DNA from: Brachionus plicatilis
Taxonomy: Eukaryota > Rotifera > Eurotatoria > Ploima > Brachionidae
Reading direction: 5' to 3'
NCBI GenBank assembly: GCA_010279815.1
Contig: QEOQ01000110.1
Coordinates: 85,440-131,403 of the forward strand
DNA length: 45,964 bases
Part shown: one piece after another, positions 22,388 to 32,365 of the stretch
How positions within the stretch are numbered: position 1 is the first letter of the stretch
Layout: the number at the start of each line of letters is the position of its first letter
Position numbers and translations under genes: made by a program
Notes under the pieces: model-generated
Told to the model about the DNA's origin: nothing
What the model saw: the letters and a program-made list of their open reading frames with translations, nothing else
The model's database searches: none

Positions 22388-22902
22388 GGCAACCTGAAGT
22401 TCATGATCATTATCAAATGATCAAAATTTAATTAATTAAAATTATAATAAAAATGATGAAACTAGATTTTTTTATCTTTTTTTAGATTAAACATAAAATG
22501 TTTATTATTTTAATTAAAGGAAAACAAATATTTTTTTTTTCTAATTGACCTTTAATTGATTCTTCTAAAATCTTTATTTGAAAACTTTAAAGACAAATTT
22601 AAAATCGACATTAAGGTATCCAAATTTTGACTTTAAATGATATTTTTATATTAGTTAAAATATATGACGACGAAACAAAGTTAAATTTTGTATTGCAAAA
22701 TTTGAAAATATTGATTAAGAATTTTATTTACTTCAGAAAAAAAATCATATAATTTTCTATCTAATTATAGATTAAACAAATAATGTTTAATAAAGTTTAG
22801 TCATTTATTATTAAAAAATTGATAAAAAATATCTTTTTATTTAAATCAAAAACTAATAATTTTAATTTGAAATTTACATTTGATCATGAACTTCAATTTG
22901 CC
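22388..22902. mobile_element. Fold-back MITE, family F1 copy B
   Basis: The left end GGCAACCTGAAGTTCATGATC and the right end GATCATGAACTTCAATTTGCC are inverse. AATTTAATT abuts both ends as a direct repeat. The interior has diverged from copies A and C. Confidence 0.65.
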
Positions 22903-23029
22903 AATTTAATTGTGTCCTGACCCTTAAAAATGATGGAATGTTTTTAATATACAAAAAAAAAAACATTGGAAAAACAAAAAATTTATTTATTTAATAATAT
23001 AAACTAAAAAATACACTTTTTGGATGAGA

Positions 23030-25008
23030 CTAAGACGGAATTGTTGATTGGATTCCCAGTGTTTGTAGACATACAAAAGCAGCCATTGCTTTTGCCATTT
23101 TTTTGTTGACACTGGGCTCAGACGGCTGGTAGGCAACACCATTTAAAATAACCTTAAATATGAAATTTTTTTGATGTGCTGGTCCAGACTCTTCAACCAT
23201 TTCATAAACAGGATCAGACCATTTTCTGACTCTACTCAATTCTAGCAAACAGCTGACTGGATGCTTTCCCTCTTAATACGAATAAGTACGATTTTTTATT
23301 TCCTCCAAAAAGTATGGTATTGTGAAATTCAAATACAAATTGAACAAAAATTATTCGCTTTTTAATAAATTAAAATTAAATTTTATAAATAATATTAAAA
23401 AAAAATACTGCAACATACTTGGTTGCACCTTTTTTACCAAAAAAAAATTCTCTGATGTTAATAAAACTAAAAATAAAACATCACTAGGATTTAAATGAAT
23501 TATTGATTTGATTCACAAAAAAATTAAAATAAAAATTTTATTCTAAAGTAAAAAGGGTGCAACAAAGTATGTTGCAGTATTTTTTTCAATATTATTTTTA
23601 AACTTAAATTTTAATCTATCCAACAATGACGAATTTTTGTTCAATTTGTATTTGAAATTTACAACACCCAAAAGTATTTACCTATTTGCTTTTGGAGAGT
23701 TTCTTTGACCAATCCTTCGGCCTCAAGGCCCTTACGATTTAGCTTTATGTCTAATTTAATCGGTTCAATGGGACCTTCCCTATTTCTGCCAAGTCCTTCT
23801 CCCTCTTTCCAGCCCATTTTTTCCAGCAATTTTTTTCCTATACCAGTGGTCATTTTATCGCCCGATTTCCACAAATCCTTGAAAAATTTTTTGAAAATTC
23901 ATCTTTCATTAAATTTACAACCAACTTTTTTGGTCCACGCTTTAAACTCGCCTTCTAATTGATCCGGAGTCAAAAATTTGGCATCAGACAGTCCGGTGTA
24001 TCTTCCCAGATTGGAGTCCTTGGAAATTTTTAGACTAAAAATTTTAGATATCACCTAATTTTCTTACGTCATTAATATTATTGTCAAGAAGCTTAAAAAT
24101 TTTGTTTTAATTATTTTAAAAATTTTATTTATTTATTTTTTTTTTAATTTACAGAATGGATATTAGAAATTTTATTTTCGATCTCAATCGGATCATGTGC
24201 TTTTTCCAGCAGGCCCCGATGCTGAGATCCACTTGATACCGGAAAAAGCTTGGTAATTGTGTCTTCTTTAGCAGTTTGATTGACAAGCTGATCAAAAATT
24301 TGAAAATCCTTTAAAAAAATTGTATAAAAAAATTTAAAAAATAAATAAATTTTATCACATTTTGTTTAGCTAAATTGGTTTTATTTGAAAAATTTTGAAA
24401 CTCAGGCTGATTTTGTTCTGCACTTTCATTTGTTAAATTTTTGCACAATTCAACAAATTGGTCTATTGATCTGTCTTCTCTGATGAAGGTCAATTTTGGC
24501 TGAGGAATTGCAGGAGCTCGAAATATATTTACAAAATTAGGGTCTGCTTTATCGCTTCTGTCCACTTTGGCCAATTCAAGCAGTCGTTTTTTATCAATTA
24601 TTTTATCCATTTTTTTGTCTTGGATTATATTCTCGATGACCAGAGGCGACTTTTTTTGTCTGCGCCGATGTCTTGAACGCGACCTAGAGCGCTTTTTGGA
24701 TTTTTTTGATTTGTGAGCGCGTTTTTCATTCCGCTCCAGTGATCTGGATTTTTTAGACTTTTTATCTCTGTGCTTTTTGCTTCGACTCTTGCTTCTCTTG
24801 CGCTTGTGACCCCTGCTTCGGCTTCGACTCCGATTTCTGCTCTTTTTCCTCCTGTTCTCTTTCTCATTTGTTTTCAAGTCACTTGTATCCTTCTTATAAT
24901 CGACTAATCAACAAACAAAAACATTAATCCTTTAATCATTTAAATAGTCAGCGTCGTGGAATCTTATTTTGCTGATTGAACTAGACACTTACTGTAGTGG
25001 CTCACCAT
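23030..25008 (-). CDS. SON: SON homologue: RS region, G-patch, dsRBD (6 exons)
   Basis: SON is a nuclear-speckle RNA-binding protein that supports splicing of weak introns. Six exons join in phase: 25008-24993, 24903-24359, 24308-24153, 24018-23926, 23877-23682 and 23271-23030, giving 415 aa. The start is MVSHY with a GTAAGT donor. Exon 2 is an Arg/Ser/Lys-rich RS region (about residues 12-75). Exon 5 carries a G-patch at about 280-325 (TTGIGKKLLEKMGWKEGEGLG). Exon 6 is the C-terminal dsRBD from about 337, starting EGKHPVSCLLELSRVRKW, with GPAHQKNFIFKV and NKKMAKAMAA. This domain order and the GKHPVS motif are SON hallmarks. It is far shorter than vertebrate SON because the long repeat-rich N-terminal part is absent. 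An AATAAA lies just downstream near 22990. The first, 16-nt exon is the least certain. Confidence 0.85.
23316..23669. mobile_element. MITE inside the last SON intron, family F5
   Basis: The left end GGTATTGTGAAATTCAAATA and the inverse of the right end (gggtgttgtaaatttcaaat) match over about 37 bp. Inner arms 'actgcaacatac...ggtgcac' are also inverted. It is flanked by the 8-bp direct repeat AAAAGTAT (23308-23315 and 23670-23677). It shares ends and inner motifs with the longer element at 15086-16823, so it is probably a deletion derivative of that family. Confidence 0.8.
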
Positions 25009-25141
25009 ATGGCCATGGTATTAATTTTAGTCTTCAGTTATTAGACCCTGGTCTAGTCTTAAGAAAAGTATCAATTTTGAAGTTTCAATAGAGCATGGTA
25101 TACATATAGAATAGATAATACATATATTGGTTGGTATTTTA

Positions 25142-25806
25142 TGAATTTTCCCATTCTAAATTTTCCCCCCGTAAAGTTTTCCCTTTTTTTTTTATTTTCC
25201 CCTTTTTTTTTATTTTCCCCTTCACTAAAATTCCCCTTTTAAAAAATTTAATTCTATGAACAATATTATTTTTTTAAATCTTCTTTAGAAAAAATTTTAC
25301 TGGTCACAATATTTAATTTTTATTTTTGAAAAAAAAGACAAAAAAATATATTATTTGACTATATTCTTAAATTTTTAAAATGTTAAAAGTTAAATTTGTA
25401 AACAAAAAATTTCAAATTTCAAATTTGAATTTTAAACTAAATATAAATTATAAAAAATGAAATTATCGAATTTACTTAAATTTTTACGAGTAAATATTAA
25501 TTAATTGAATTTGCACAAAGGTGTTTATCAGGAAGCTTAATTATTGAAGATAAATATGTCGCTTTTTTAAACTTTTTTTTAGCGTAATCGTAAAACTATA
25601 GTGTTTTTTAATTAGATCATTTTATTATTTTTCGCTTTTTATCAATTTAATTACTCAAAAATGTTTAAAAATGATAAATTATTTGATTAATTATTAAAGG
25701 AGAATTTTTTTATAAGGGAAATCAATTAAGAGGGAAAATTAATAAGGGGAAAAATCTTTAACGGGGGAAATTTTAAAAGGGGAAAATTTAAAGGGGGAAT
25801 ATCCAT
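25142..25806. mobile_element. Inverted-repeat element with C-run/G-run ends
   Basis: The left 100 bp hold repeated TTTTCCCC-type runs and the right 110 bp hold the matching GGGGAAAA runs. 'aaattttccccccgtaaag' on the left matches the inverse of 'ctttaacgggggaaatttt' on the right. The centre is plain A/T. Probably a non-autonomous DNA element. The target duplication was not resolved. Confidence 0.6.
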
Positions 25807-26017
25807 GTAGAATCATATTGGTTCACTTTTTGTATTAAATTTTAAAATTGACCAGAAACCTAATTATTATTCAAAAGAATGCTATCAAACTAATTGCAAT
25901 ATATATTTTAAACTTTTAAATTTTATAAATTAACTTTTTATACAATATTTCTTTTTGTATTTTATTTAAAAAAATTTTTTATAAGCATGAGCCTATGAGG
26001 CTCAGAAGTTTTTTTCT

Positions 26018-26034
26018 AATAATAATAATAATAA
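26018..26034. repeat. (TAA)n microsatellite
   Basis: Five to six TAA units, continuing imperfectly to 26042. Confidence 0.8.
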
Positions 26035-26142
26035 AAATAATATTAGTCAGTTTTCTTAGGAAAGTAGCTTTATTAAATATAAAAATTTTTATATTCCATA
26101 TTTAACTTATTCAAATTGCGATTCAATAGGGATTATTTATTT

Positions 26143-26486
26143 TATTAAGTGCTGAAAATGTAATATATTTTATATTGGAGAATCTTCTAGATGTGCTAAA
26201 AAAAGAATATCGGAATACTTGTATTCAGTAAGAAAATTTAATAAATATTTGAGAAAATCACTTAGCAATTATGACAAGTGTTCTGAAGTTGCTATTCATT
26301 TTAACATGATTGGTCACAAAAAAGAAGATTTTATTTTTTGTATATTTAAATCAGACCCAAATGATGATCTAATTCGTAAATCGACTGAAACAGATTTGGC
26401 ACACTTTTTTTTAAGTTAAATGATATACCTATAATAAATGAAAAAATACGAAAAATAGAAAATATTAAGACTTTGACTTTTTTATA
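26143..26486 (+). pseudogene. Penelope-like element GIY-YIG endonuclease fragment
   Basis: The plus-strand frame reads KC-stop-KCNIFYIGESSRCAKKRISEYL, the second half of a GIY-YIG nuclease as found at the C-terminus of Penelope-like elements (C-x-x-C, then YIG-x-x-x-R-x-x-x-R-x-x-E). It continues through CSEVAIHFNMIGHKKEDFIF to DLAHFFLS. After a one-base shift LNDIPIINEKIRKIENIKTL closes it with a stop. One Cys-pair spacer codon is a TGA. No reverse transcriptase upstream: it is a 5'-truncated copy, as is usual for these elements. Confidence 0.6.
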
Positions 26487-26885
26487 ATAATGTAAATAAA
26501 ATATTGAATTTAGTTCTGAATTTTGAAAAAACTTTTTCTTTTTAATATATTTTATAAAGAATAATTTCTTATTAAATGTTTCTCTAAAAAATTATGAAAT
26601 TTTTGTTGAAAAATTTAAATTTTCTCTATTTCTAAAAATTTTTTTTTAAATTTTTTTCTAAAATTTTTAGAATTATTAAGTTATTAATCAACTTTTCTTA
26701 AAAAAATAGTCATTTTAGATCCTGAAGAAGGCCATTTTGGTCAATTAATAAAATTAATAAAATCACGTCAATTAATAAAATAATATCATTTTTGTAATTA
26801 AAAAAATTTTTTATAATATTTTTTGTTTAATATTTGTATATAAGAAACTTGATTTTTTTTTGGCTCACTATTCTATTTTAATAAA

Positions 26886-27420
26886 TATGGGATAGTACAT
26901 TATATTAAAAATCCAATTCAACTTCAAGTGGTGGTACAAAGAGTGTTTCAGTTACTACAATTAACAAAACATTAGCTTTGGCAATTTGGGGTTGTGAAGT
27001 TCGTTTTAATTCGATCTTTTCAATTCAGAAAAACTTGAATAACTTTCTTACTAAAAGAGATAATTTAGTTCTATAAAATGCTTAATATTTGAGCAAATTT
27101 GCTTAATGCAGTAAAATAGTAAATTTTACAGAACTAAATTATTCCCTATAATAAAAAAGTTTTTCAAATTTTTCTGAATTGAAACGATCGAATTGAAATG
27201 AACTTCACAACCCCAGGTAATTTTAATATTTTGTTTTTGTTTTGTGTACTAAAATTCACAATGTACTTAATTTTGCAGAATTTTGGAGAATTAGTATATT
27301 GGTGCTACAAAGGATGTTTCAGTTGCTACGATTTACATAACATGTTTTGGTCCTTCAGAACTTAAGCTTTGACACTTTTAATATTTTGTTTTTGATTTTT
27401 GTACCAAAATTTACAATGCC
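26886..27420. mobile_element. Family F2 copy 2, rearranged, with nested insertion
   Basis: Its left half (26886-26987) matches the inverse of 12640-12735. Its right half (27268-27420) matches 12760-12891 directly. In the 12.6-kb copy these halves face each other; here they point the same way. The 227-bp element F3 sits inside the left half. Confidence 0.65.
26988..27214. mobile_element. Nested fold-back MITE F3
   Basis: The ends GGGGTTGTGAAGTTCGTTTT and the inverse of aatgaacttcacaacccc pair, with arms of about 95 bp reaching 'gataatttagttct'. Flanks GGCAATT / GGTAATT look like a 6-of-7 target duplication within F2. Arm fragments recur at 3605-3640, 11395-11425 and 40615-40650. Confidence 0.7.
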
Positions 27421-27599
27421 TAAATTTGGCAAAATGTTGAAAATTACATTTTCATATTTCAAATTTTCAAATTTTTTGTAATTTCAGAAGAATTTTTTCT
27501 TAAATTTTCTGAAAAATTGCACCAAAAATTTTAAATGTGAAACTGTGAAAATTTAAAATTATTTTCATTTTGCCCTAAATTTTTCAGTTAAGATTATCA

Positions 27600-28345
27600 C
27601 TCTCTTCTTTGTAATCAGAAAAGACTACTGAACACGAATTTTCTTCCACTTAATAAGCCATTGTTCTAGTTCGTTGTTGTATTTGTTTATCTTATTTTCA
27701 AGGTTCCCCTTTTTGTTGTAAATTAAAAAGGTAACTAGATCATCGGCGAAAAGAAGAAAGTAATCATTATTTGTTTTGTTTCTTTTGGGGAGTATATCAA
27801 AATATAGACTACTTTTTTAAATAGACTTAATAAAATATAGACTCATAAATAACGCAGAATAAAAGGACATAGAAAGGCTATGTCTCGCATTTCTGGCTAA
27901 TATTATGGAAATTTTGATAAAAAACTGAGTTAGAGGAAATGGAGCCTTTATTATTTCTATTATTTTTTAATATAAAATAAAAATTTTATTTTTGTATTCA
28001 TATTTTTATATTATTTTGTGAATTAAAAATATAGTTGTGAAAAACTTTTTTAAATCGAAATAAAACTTTAAAAAATTTTACCATGTTTCTTTATAGAAAA
28101 GATAGTCTACATGATTAATTCGATATTAAAGTCTACGTCTTTATTTTATGTATCTATATAGACAGTCTATATTATGATATAGTGCCAATATATGTACTAT
28201 ACAAAAGAGGACTAACTACTAAGCCTTGAGCGACACCTGCTGGTATTTGGTATTCTTCGCTCAAGTGGTCATTCACGTTTACCTAAAATGTCCTAGAGTC
28301 TAAAAAGGATCTGATCCAGTTAATATTTCGTTCTACTAAATTTAT
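27600..28345 (-). pseudogene. LINE reverse transcriptase fragment split by an insertion
   Basis: The upstream part, 28345-28190, reads NINWIRSFLDSRTF...LSEEYQIPAGVAQGLVVSPLLYS. This is the RT block 'F-x-x-R-T...G-V-P-Q-G-S-x-L-S-P-L-L-F'. The downstream part, 27806-27620, reads YFLLFADDLVTFLIYNKKG and then LEQWLIKWK, containing the catalytic F-A-D-D (codons at 27750-27739). Between them lies about 375 bp of AT-rich sequence (27812-28190) with repeated TATAGACT motifs. That is a later insertion, since RT blocks of this kind are normally adjacent. Stops and lost residues mark it as dead. Confidence 0.65.
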
Positions 28346-28489
28346 TAAAACTTACCTCACATTAAATAAATATTATATCAAATAAAATAAAACCAACTTG
28401 AAAATAAAATTGCTAAATAGAATAAATTAAATTATCACTAATTTGCTAAAATATTATTATATTCTTTAAAATTGATTCTAATTAATCTA

Positions 28490-28649
28490 CCATATTCCCT
28501 CGTTCGATTATGCCGCACCATAAATTAAGCTACCAGGTTTTGGACCATGCACCAAAGTACATCTCACCAATGCTAAAATATTTTAAATTTGATGTTTTAA
28601 TTTGCATGTCTTAGCTTGTAGTGCAGCATAATCGAACGAGGGAATACGG
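28490..28649. mobile_element. 160-bp MITE with 28-bp TIRs and TA target site
   Basis: The left end CCATATTCCCTCGTTCGATT and the inverse of the right end CCGTATTCCCTCGTTCGATT continue as 'atg(c)(c/t)gcac', with two mismatches in about 28. TA dinucleotides abut both ends (28488-28489 and 28650-28651), as for Tc1/mariner-type elements. Fresh-looking arms suggest recent insertion. Confidence 0.85.
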
Positions 28650-28651
28650 TA

Positions 28652-29103
28652 ATTCTCATGTAATTAATCGAACTGAAATCCATCAAAATTTTTTTTGAAA
28701 ATTGATAACTTGGTGGATTTTAGTACGATTGGAATGGATTTACCAATTCAAAACAAAAGAGAGAGAAGTGGTGTATCGAAAACGGTCAAGAAATAAAAAT
28801 AATTTATTTGGGGTAATAATTAATAAATTTGGTCTAATGTTTAATAAAATAGAGACAAACAGTTGACATCGTCCAAAAGGAACCAAGCAAAAAAATTAAA
28901 ATTTTGAATTATTTAAAAATAAATTTTTAGAATAATAGAAATTAAACTTTTTTTTGTTGAAATAATGTAAAATTATAGATTGCCTAAAATAATATGAAAA
29001 AAAGTCCTCTAAAAAAATTATCTCGGTAAAGTGCCTATTGATATAGAATTTTATATTATCTTATTTAATTCAAGGCAAAAAGTGTCCTATTAATTAAAAA
29101 ATA
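28652..29103. other. AT-rich spacer, nothing recognised
   Basis: No coding or repeat signal beyond A/T runs. Confidence 0.4.
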
Positions 29104-29307
29104 TTGCCGTATGAAATATGGAGCGACTTTGATGAAAATTTGATAAAAAATATTTTCGATCATTGTGGTCTTGTAGATAGCTCAGATTTTCATTCTGTTT
29201 TGGAAAAGTTGATTCACGAAAAAATAGTCATGAATGAATATCTTGATGATGAAGAGGAGGGTGATTCAAATCAGCTGTTTGAAGAAGCAAACAAATTAAA
29301 AAATTAA
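29104..29307 (+). CDS. Hypothetical short ORF or terminal exon
   Basis: The frame YEIWSDFDENLIKNIFDHCG...VLEKLIHEKIVMNEYLDDEEEGDSNQLFEEANKLKN has balanced, acidic, helix-like composition. Its GC content is above the flanks, unlike the AT noise ORFs. The first codon is TTG, with the frame open to about 29095, so it may be a last exon or a remnant rather than a whole gene. No family recognised. Confidence 0.25.
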   Translation: MPYEIWSDFDENLIKNIFDHCGLVDSSDFHSVLEKLIHEKIVMNEYLDDEEEGDSNQLFEEANKLKN

Positions 29308-29529
29308 TTTTGCCTAAACAAATCTTTTTCATTTTTTTAAAAATTATTCTCATATTTTAGTAATCAATTTATTTTTTAATAAGTTTATTTTAATTCGATT
29401 TTTTTAAATTTTTTTTCTATTTTGAATAAAATATGCGGGTCCAGTTTAAGGTATATACCATAGTCTCTTAAAACTCGTATTTTCCTTATCTTTAGTTTAG
29501 TACCAGTTAGTTTATCTCAAGAGTTAATA

Positions 29530-29605
29530 ATAGCCCAGGAGCCATATGATGAGGCACTACGGTAGATCACAATGTGGATCGAGGTCTGGGTTCAATTAGC
29601 AAAAA
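29530..29605 (+). other. tRNA-like / possible SINE head
   Basis: 'cactacggtagatcac' and 'gtctgggttcaattag' about 30 nt apart resemble tRNA D-arm and T-arm internal promoter boxes. No acceptor stem closes around them, so it is not a tRNA gene; a tRNA-derived SINE or chance match is possible. Confidence 0.2.
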
Positions 29606-29655
29606 AGACTTGATTTTATTTATGGATTTTTTTAGAAGAGAAATTTTTTATGGTC

Positions 29656-29832
29656 TTAAAGAATACCTTTGGATTGTGGGCTGTTCTTGGTGGGGACTTT
29701 TTGGTCACTTGGTGAGTCTTTGCGTTGAGGATCTAAAGGTGACATATCTGAAAGTGAAGCCTGTGAACAAGGCTGTGATTGCGGTGTCAATTTTAACTCG
29801 CTTAAATTTACTTTTGTCTCCTCGGATTCCAT
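29656..29832 (-). CDS. Hypothetical Ser/Pro/Gln-rich 58-codon ORF or exon
   Basis: MESEETKVNLSELKLTPQSQ followed by SDMSPLDPQRKDSPSDQKVP has a clearly non-random, disordered-protein composition and higher GC than its flanks. It can end at a stop at 29656 or splice at AAAG|GTATTC just before. The overlapping plus-strand frame is less protein-like. Probably an isolated exon or gene remnant; partner exons were not found. Confidence 0.3.
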   Translation of the reverse strand: MESEETKVNLSELKLTPQSQPCSQASLSDMSPLDPQRKDSPSDQKVPTKNSPQSKGIL

Positions 29833-29849
29833 TTGGTGCTTGATTCCAT

Positions 29850-30385
29850 AATCAAATTTATAATTTTAGAAATAATATGATGATTGTTAAAAGGATTTGG
29901 AAATATTCTATACAAAGGAATATATTTTTTTTTGTTAAATGAGTATACATAAAATGGCACTGTCGCCGAAATTGTCTTTTTTTTCAAAATTATTTTATTA
30001 GAATAAAATCGTTGTAAAACGAATACTAAATGTTTTATAGTGTAAAATTATGAGTTAAATGGGCTAAATGTAAATAAAAATACATTGTTACATTTTCGTA
30101 TTTTTTTATTGAGAATGAATACGCAAAGTCTTTTGACAGATAACTATCTTTACAAAGATAAAAAAAATTTAAAAATAAAATATCTTTTTGAAGAAAAGAC
30201 TTTGTAAATATACTTTTTTAATTTTGAGCTTTATTTTTTAAATTTTTGTCTTTTTTAAATTATTTAATTTTTATTTTTTTAATCTAAAATTTGGTGAACA
30301 TTTATTTTTTTTTTGACCAGCTTATGGTCACAAAAATTTATATGTTTAAATTCATTCTCAGAAGTTAACATCAAATAAACAGAAT
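29850..30385. other. AT-rich spacer, nothing recognised
   Basis: No coding frame or clear repeat seen. Confidence 0.4.
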
Positions 30386-30475
30386 TATTTAAAAATCACA
30401 AGTTTCAAGTCAAGTCCAAGTCCGGACATTTTTTTTTCTCAAAAGTCCGAGCTAGGACTTTATTTTTTTATTTTT
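30386..30475 (+). repeat. Dispersed AAGTCCGGACTT repeat copy
   Basis: 'aaaatcacaagtttcaagtc...ccaagtccggac' matches 1536-1588 directly and continues past that copy's MITE interruption with 'aaaagtccgagctaggactt', like 11990-12012. Confidence 0.5.
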
Positions 30476-30594
30476 TATATATTTTTATTCTGAAGGAGCA
30501 TTAGGTCGGTACAGATAAAGGGTCTAGTGGAAAATGTGAACAAAATGTTCACATTTTGGACTTGATACTCATGGTCACTCATGGTCACTTGATA

Positions 30595-30815
30595 CTCTTT
30601 TAATTCATCCACCGTTGGACTAAATGTAATTTTTGAGTCCAGTGTGATTCCTAAGAATTTGACTTCTTCATAATTAAATTGTTATCATTAATTTTAATTT
30701 CATTATTTTTAATTTTAAGGTTAAGATTGAACTTTAGTTTTTTTCTCAAAGATTATGTACTTTTCAATAGAAATTTTCATTTTCCATTTGAAAAGCAATT
30801 TTTCAACTTCTTTTA
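30595..30815 (-). pseudogene. LINE reverse transcriptase fragment (thumb side)
   Basis: The minus strand reads EVEKLLFKWKMKISIEKYII (about 30810-30740). After frame damage comes YEEVKFLGITLDSKITFSPT (about 30680-30605), ending DELKEYQV. 'W-x-x-K-W-R-M-x-I-S...K-F-L-G-I-x-L-D-x-x-L-x-F' is the conserved region just after the catalytic FADD of LINE RTs. Another piece of this protein type lies at 27600-28345. Confidence 0.6.
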
Positions 30816-30859
30816 ATAATAATCTAATATGTCCCTTTCTATGCTTGTGGATAATGGGG

Positions 30860-31316
30860 AGGCGCTCATCTATCAATATTATAATAAAATAAATAATAAA
30901 AATACAAAATTATATTTTATATTTTAGCTCATTTTAGTTTTATCTTATTTTTATATTGTAATTTTTTTCGAATAGAATTAAACATCAAATCAATTTAGTA
31001 TAATAATTGTCCGCAAACTTTGATATCAGATTGATTGAATACCTGACTCCATCGTGTTATTACTGATAAACTAAACTTTTTTAGTAGTGATGAAATTGAA
31101 TATGCATATTCGAATAAGTAGAATTTCGAATGAAAATTAGGTTTGAATTTAATTTTTGAATAAAAATTTTTTTGAATAATTTACTTGAAAATCAATTTAT
31201 TCAAATCAAAAACTGAATATAATAAATATTCAATTTAATATTTGAAAATTAAAATTAATCAAAAAAATAATTGATCAAAAAAAATTTAATTAAAAAATAA
31301 TTCATTAAATAAATTG
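30860..31316. other. AT-rich spacer, nothing recognised
   Basis: Repeated TTTGAATAA-like words around 31140-31240. No coding signal. Confidence 0.4.
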
Positions 31317-31324
31317 AATTTCAA

Positions 31325-31695
31325 GGCAATTTGAAGTTTATGATCAATATTTGATGCTCAAAATGATCAAATCAAACTAAAACTGTTAAATAAACTGCTA
31401 TTTCTTAATAGAAATAATGGAGAGATACATTTTTGGATTTAACATACTATGTTAAATAAAAGAATAAACTCTGTAATATCAAAATGCACAATGCAGAGTG
31501 CACACCATCTAAATGATGCTATTTTAAGTGGACATTTTTTTGCAGACTTTTGCAGATTTTACCTTAAAATGTAACAAAGTATGTTAAAACCAAACATTTA
31601 CCTCTGCACTAATTCTATTAAAAAATTAAAATTTATTTTATAGTTTTAGTTTCATTTGATCATTTTGAGCACCAAAAATTGATCATAAACTTGCC
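31325..31695. mobile_element. Fold-back MITE, family F1 copy C
   Basis: Starts GGCAATTTGAAGTTTATGAT and ends atcataaacttgcc. Exact 8-bp direct repeats AATTTCAA flank it (31317-31324 and 31696-31703). The interior aligns to copy A (1589-1950), e.g. 'gatgctcaaaatgatcaaat' and the central 'catctaaatgatgctatttt'. Confidence 0.85.
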
Positions 31696-31703
31696 AATTT
31701 CAA

Positions 31704-32365
31704 TTCGATTTGGATACTAAAAGTGTGCCAGACTTTCACCAGTCAACTCAACTCTTCTAACATTTTCTGGATTACAATAGTCCCATCCATCTTACCAGGT
31801 ACCAAAAAATAGCTGTTATGATTTAACCAACGTTACAAGAGTACAAAAAACTAAATTTTCAAAAACTTAATTTTTAAAATATTCTATTAAAATTTTAATA
31901 CTGCTAGATGATTAGTTGAATTTATCTAAAATTCAAGTTGTTTTTTAAATTGAAGTTAAGTTCGAATTTTAATTTAAAAAAAGACAGTTTTCGAACTTAA
32001 TTTCAAAAATAAAAAAAAATCAAATATAAATTCAAATTTATCTTATATTCAAGATTTTTTTCGTACATTCTACTTTTTCAATAGTCTTTTCAAATTTTTT
32101 ATTTATTCAAGTTTCAATTTGTGTTTAGGTTTTGATTTTAAATTTTCGCTTTAATTTCTATAAACCAACTAGAGAAGCTAATGTAATTATAATTGATATT
32201 TTTATGATTAACTGATATTTTCAATTTAAATATCACCTTACAATATAAAATTTTGATAAAATCCTGTCGATTTATTTTCAAAATTAAAATTCTAAACGTT
32301 AATAACAAATAAAAATCTAAAATAAACGTCTACAGATTTTATTGCTGAACCAAAAAAATAAAAAT
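31704..32365. other. Upstream region of the broken receptor gene
   Basis: Slightly GC-richer at 31705-31830, otherwise A/T. No TATA or exon assigned. Confidence 0.35.

Noticed and set aside
29530..29605. A true tRNA gene
   Set aside because: Only box-like similarity; no acceptor stem or anticodon arm could be paired.
29574..29843. 89-codon plus-strand frame
   Set aside because: The opposite-strand Ser/Pro/Gln frame over the same bases is much more protein-like.
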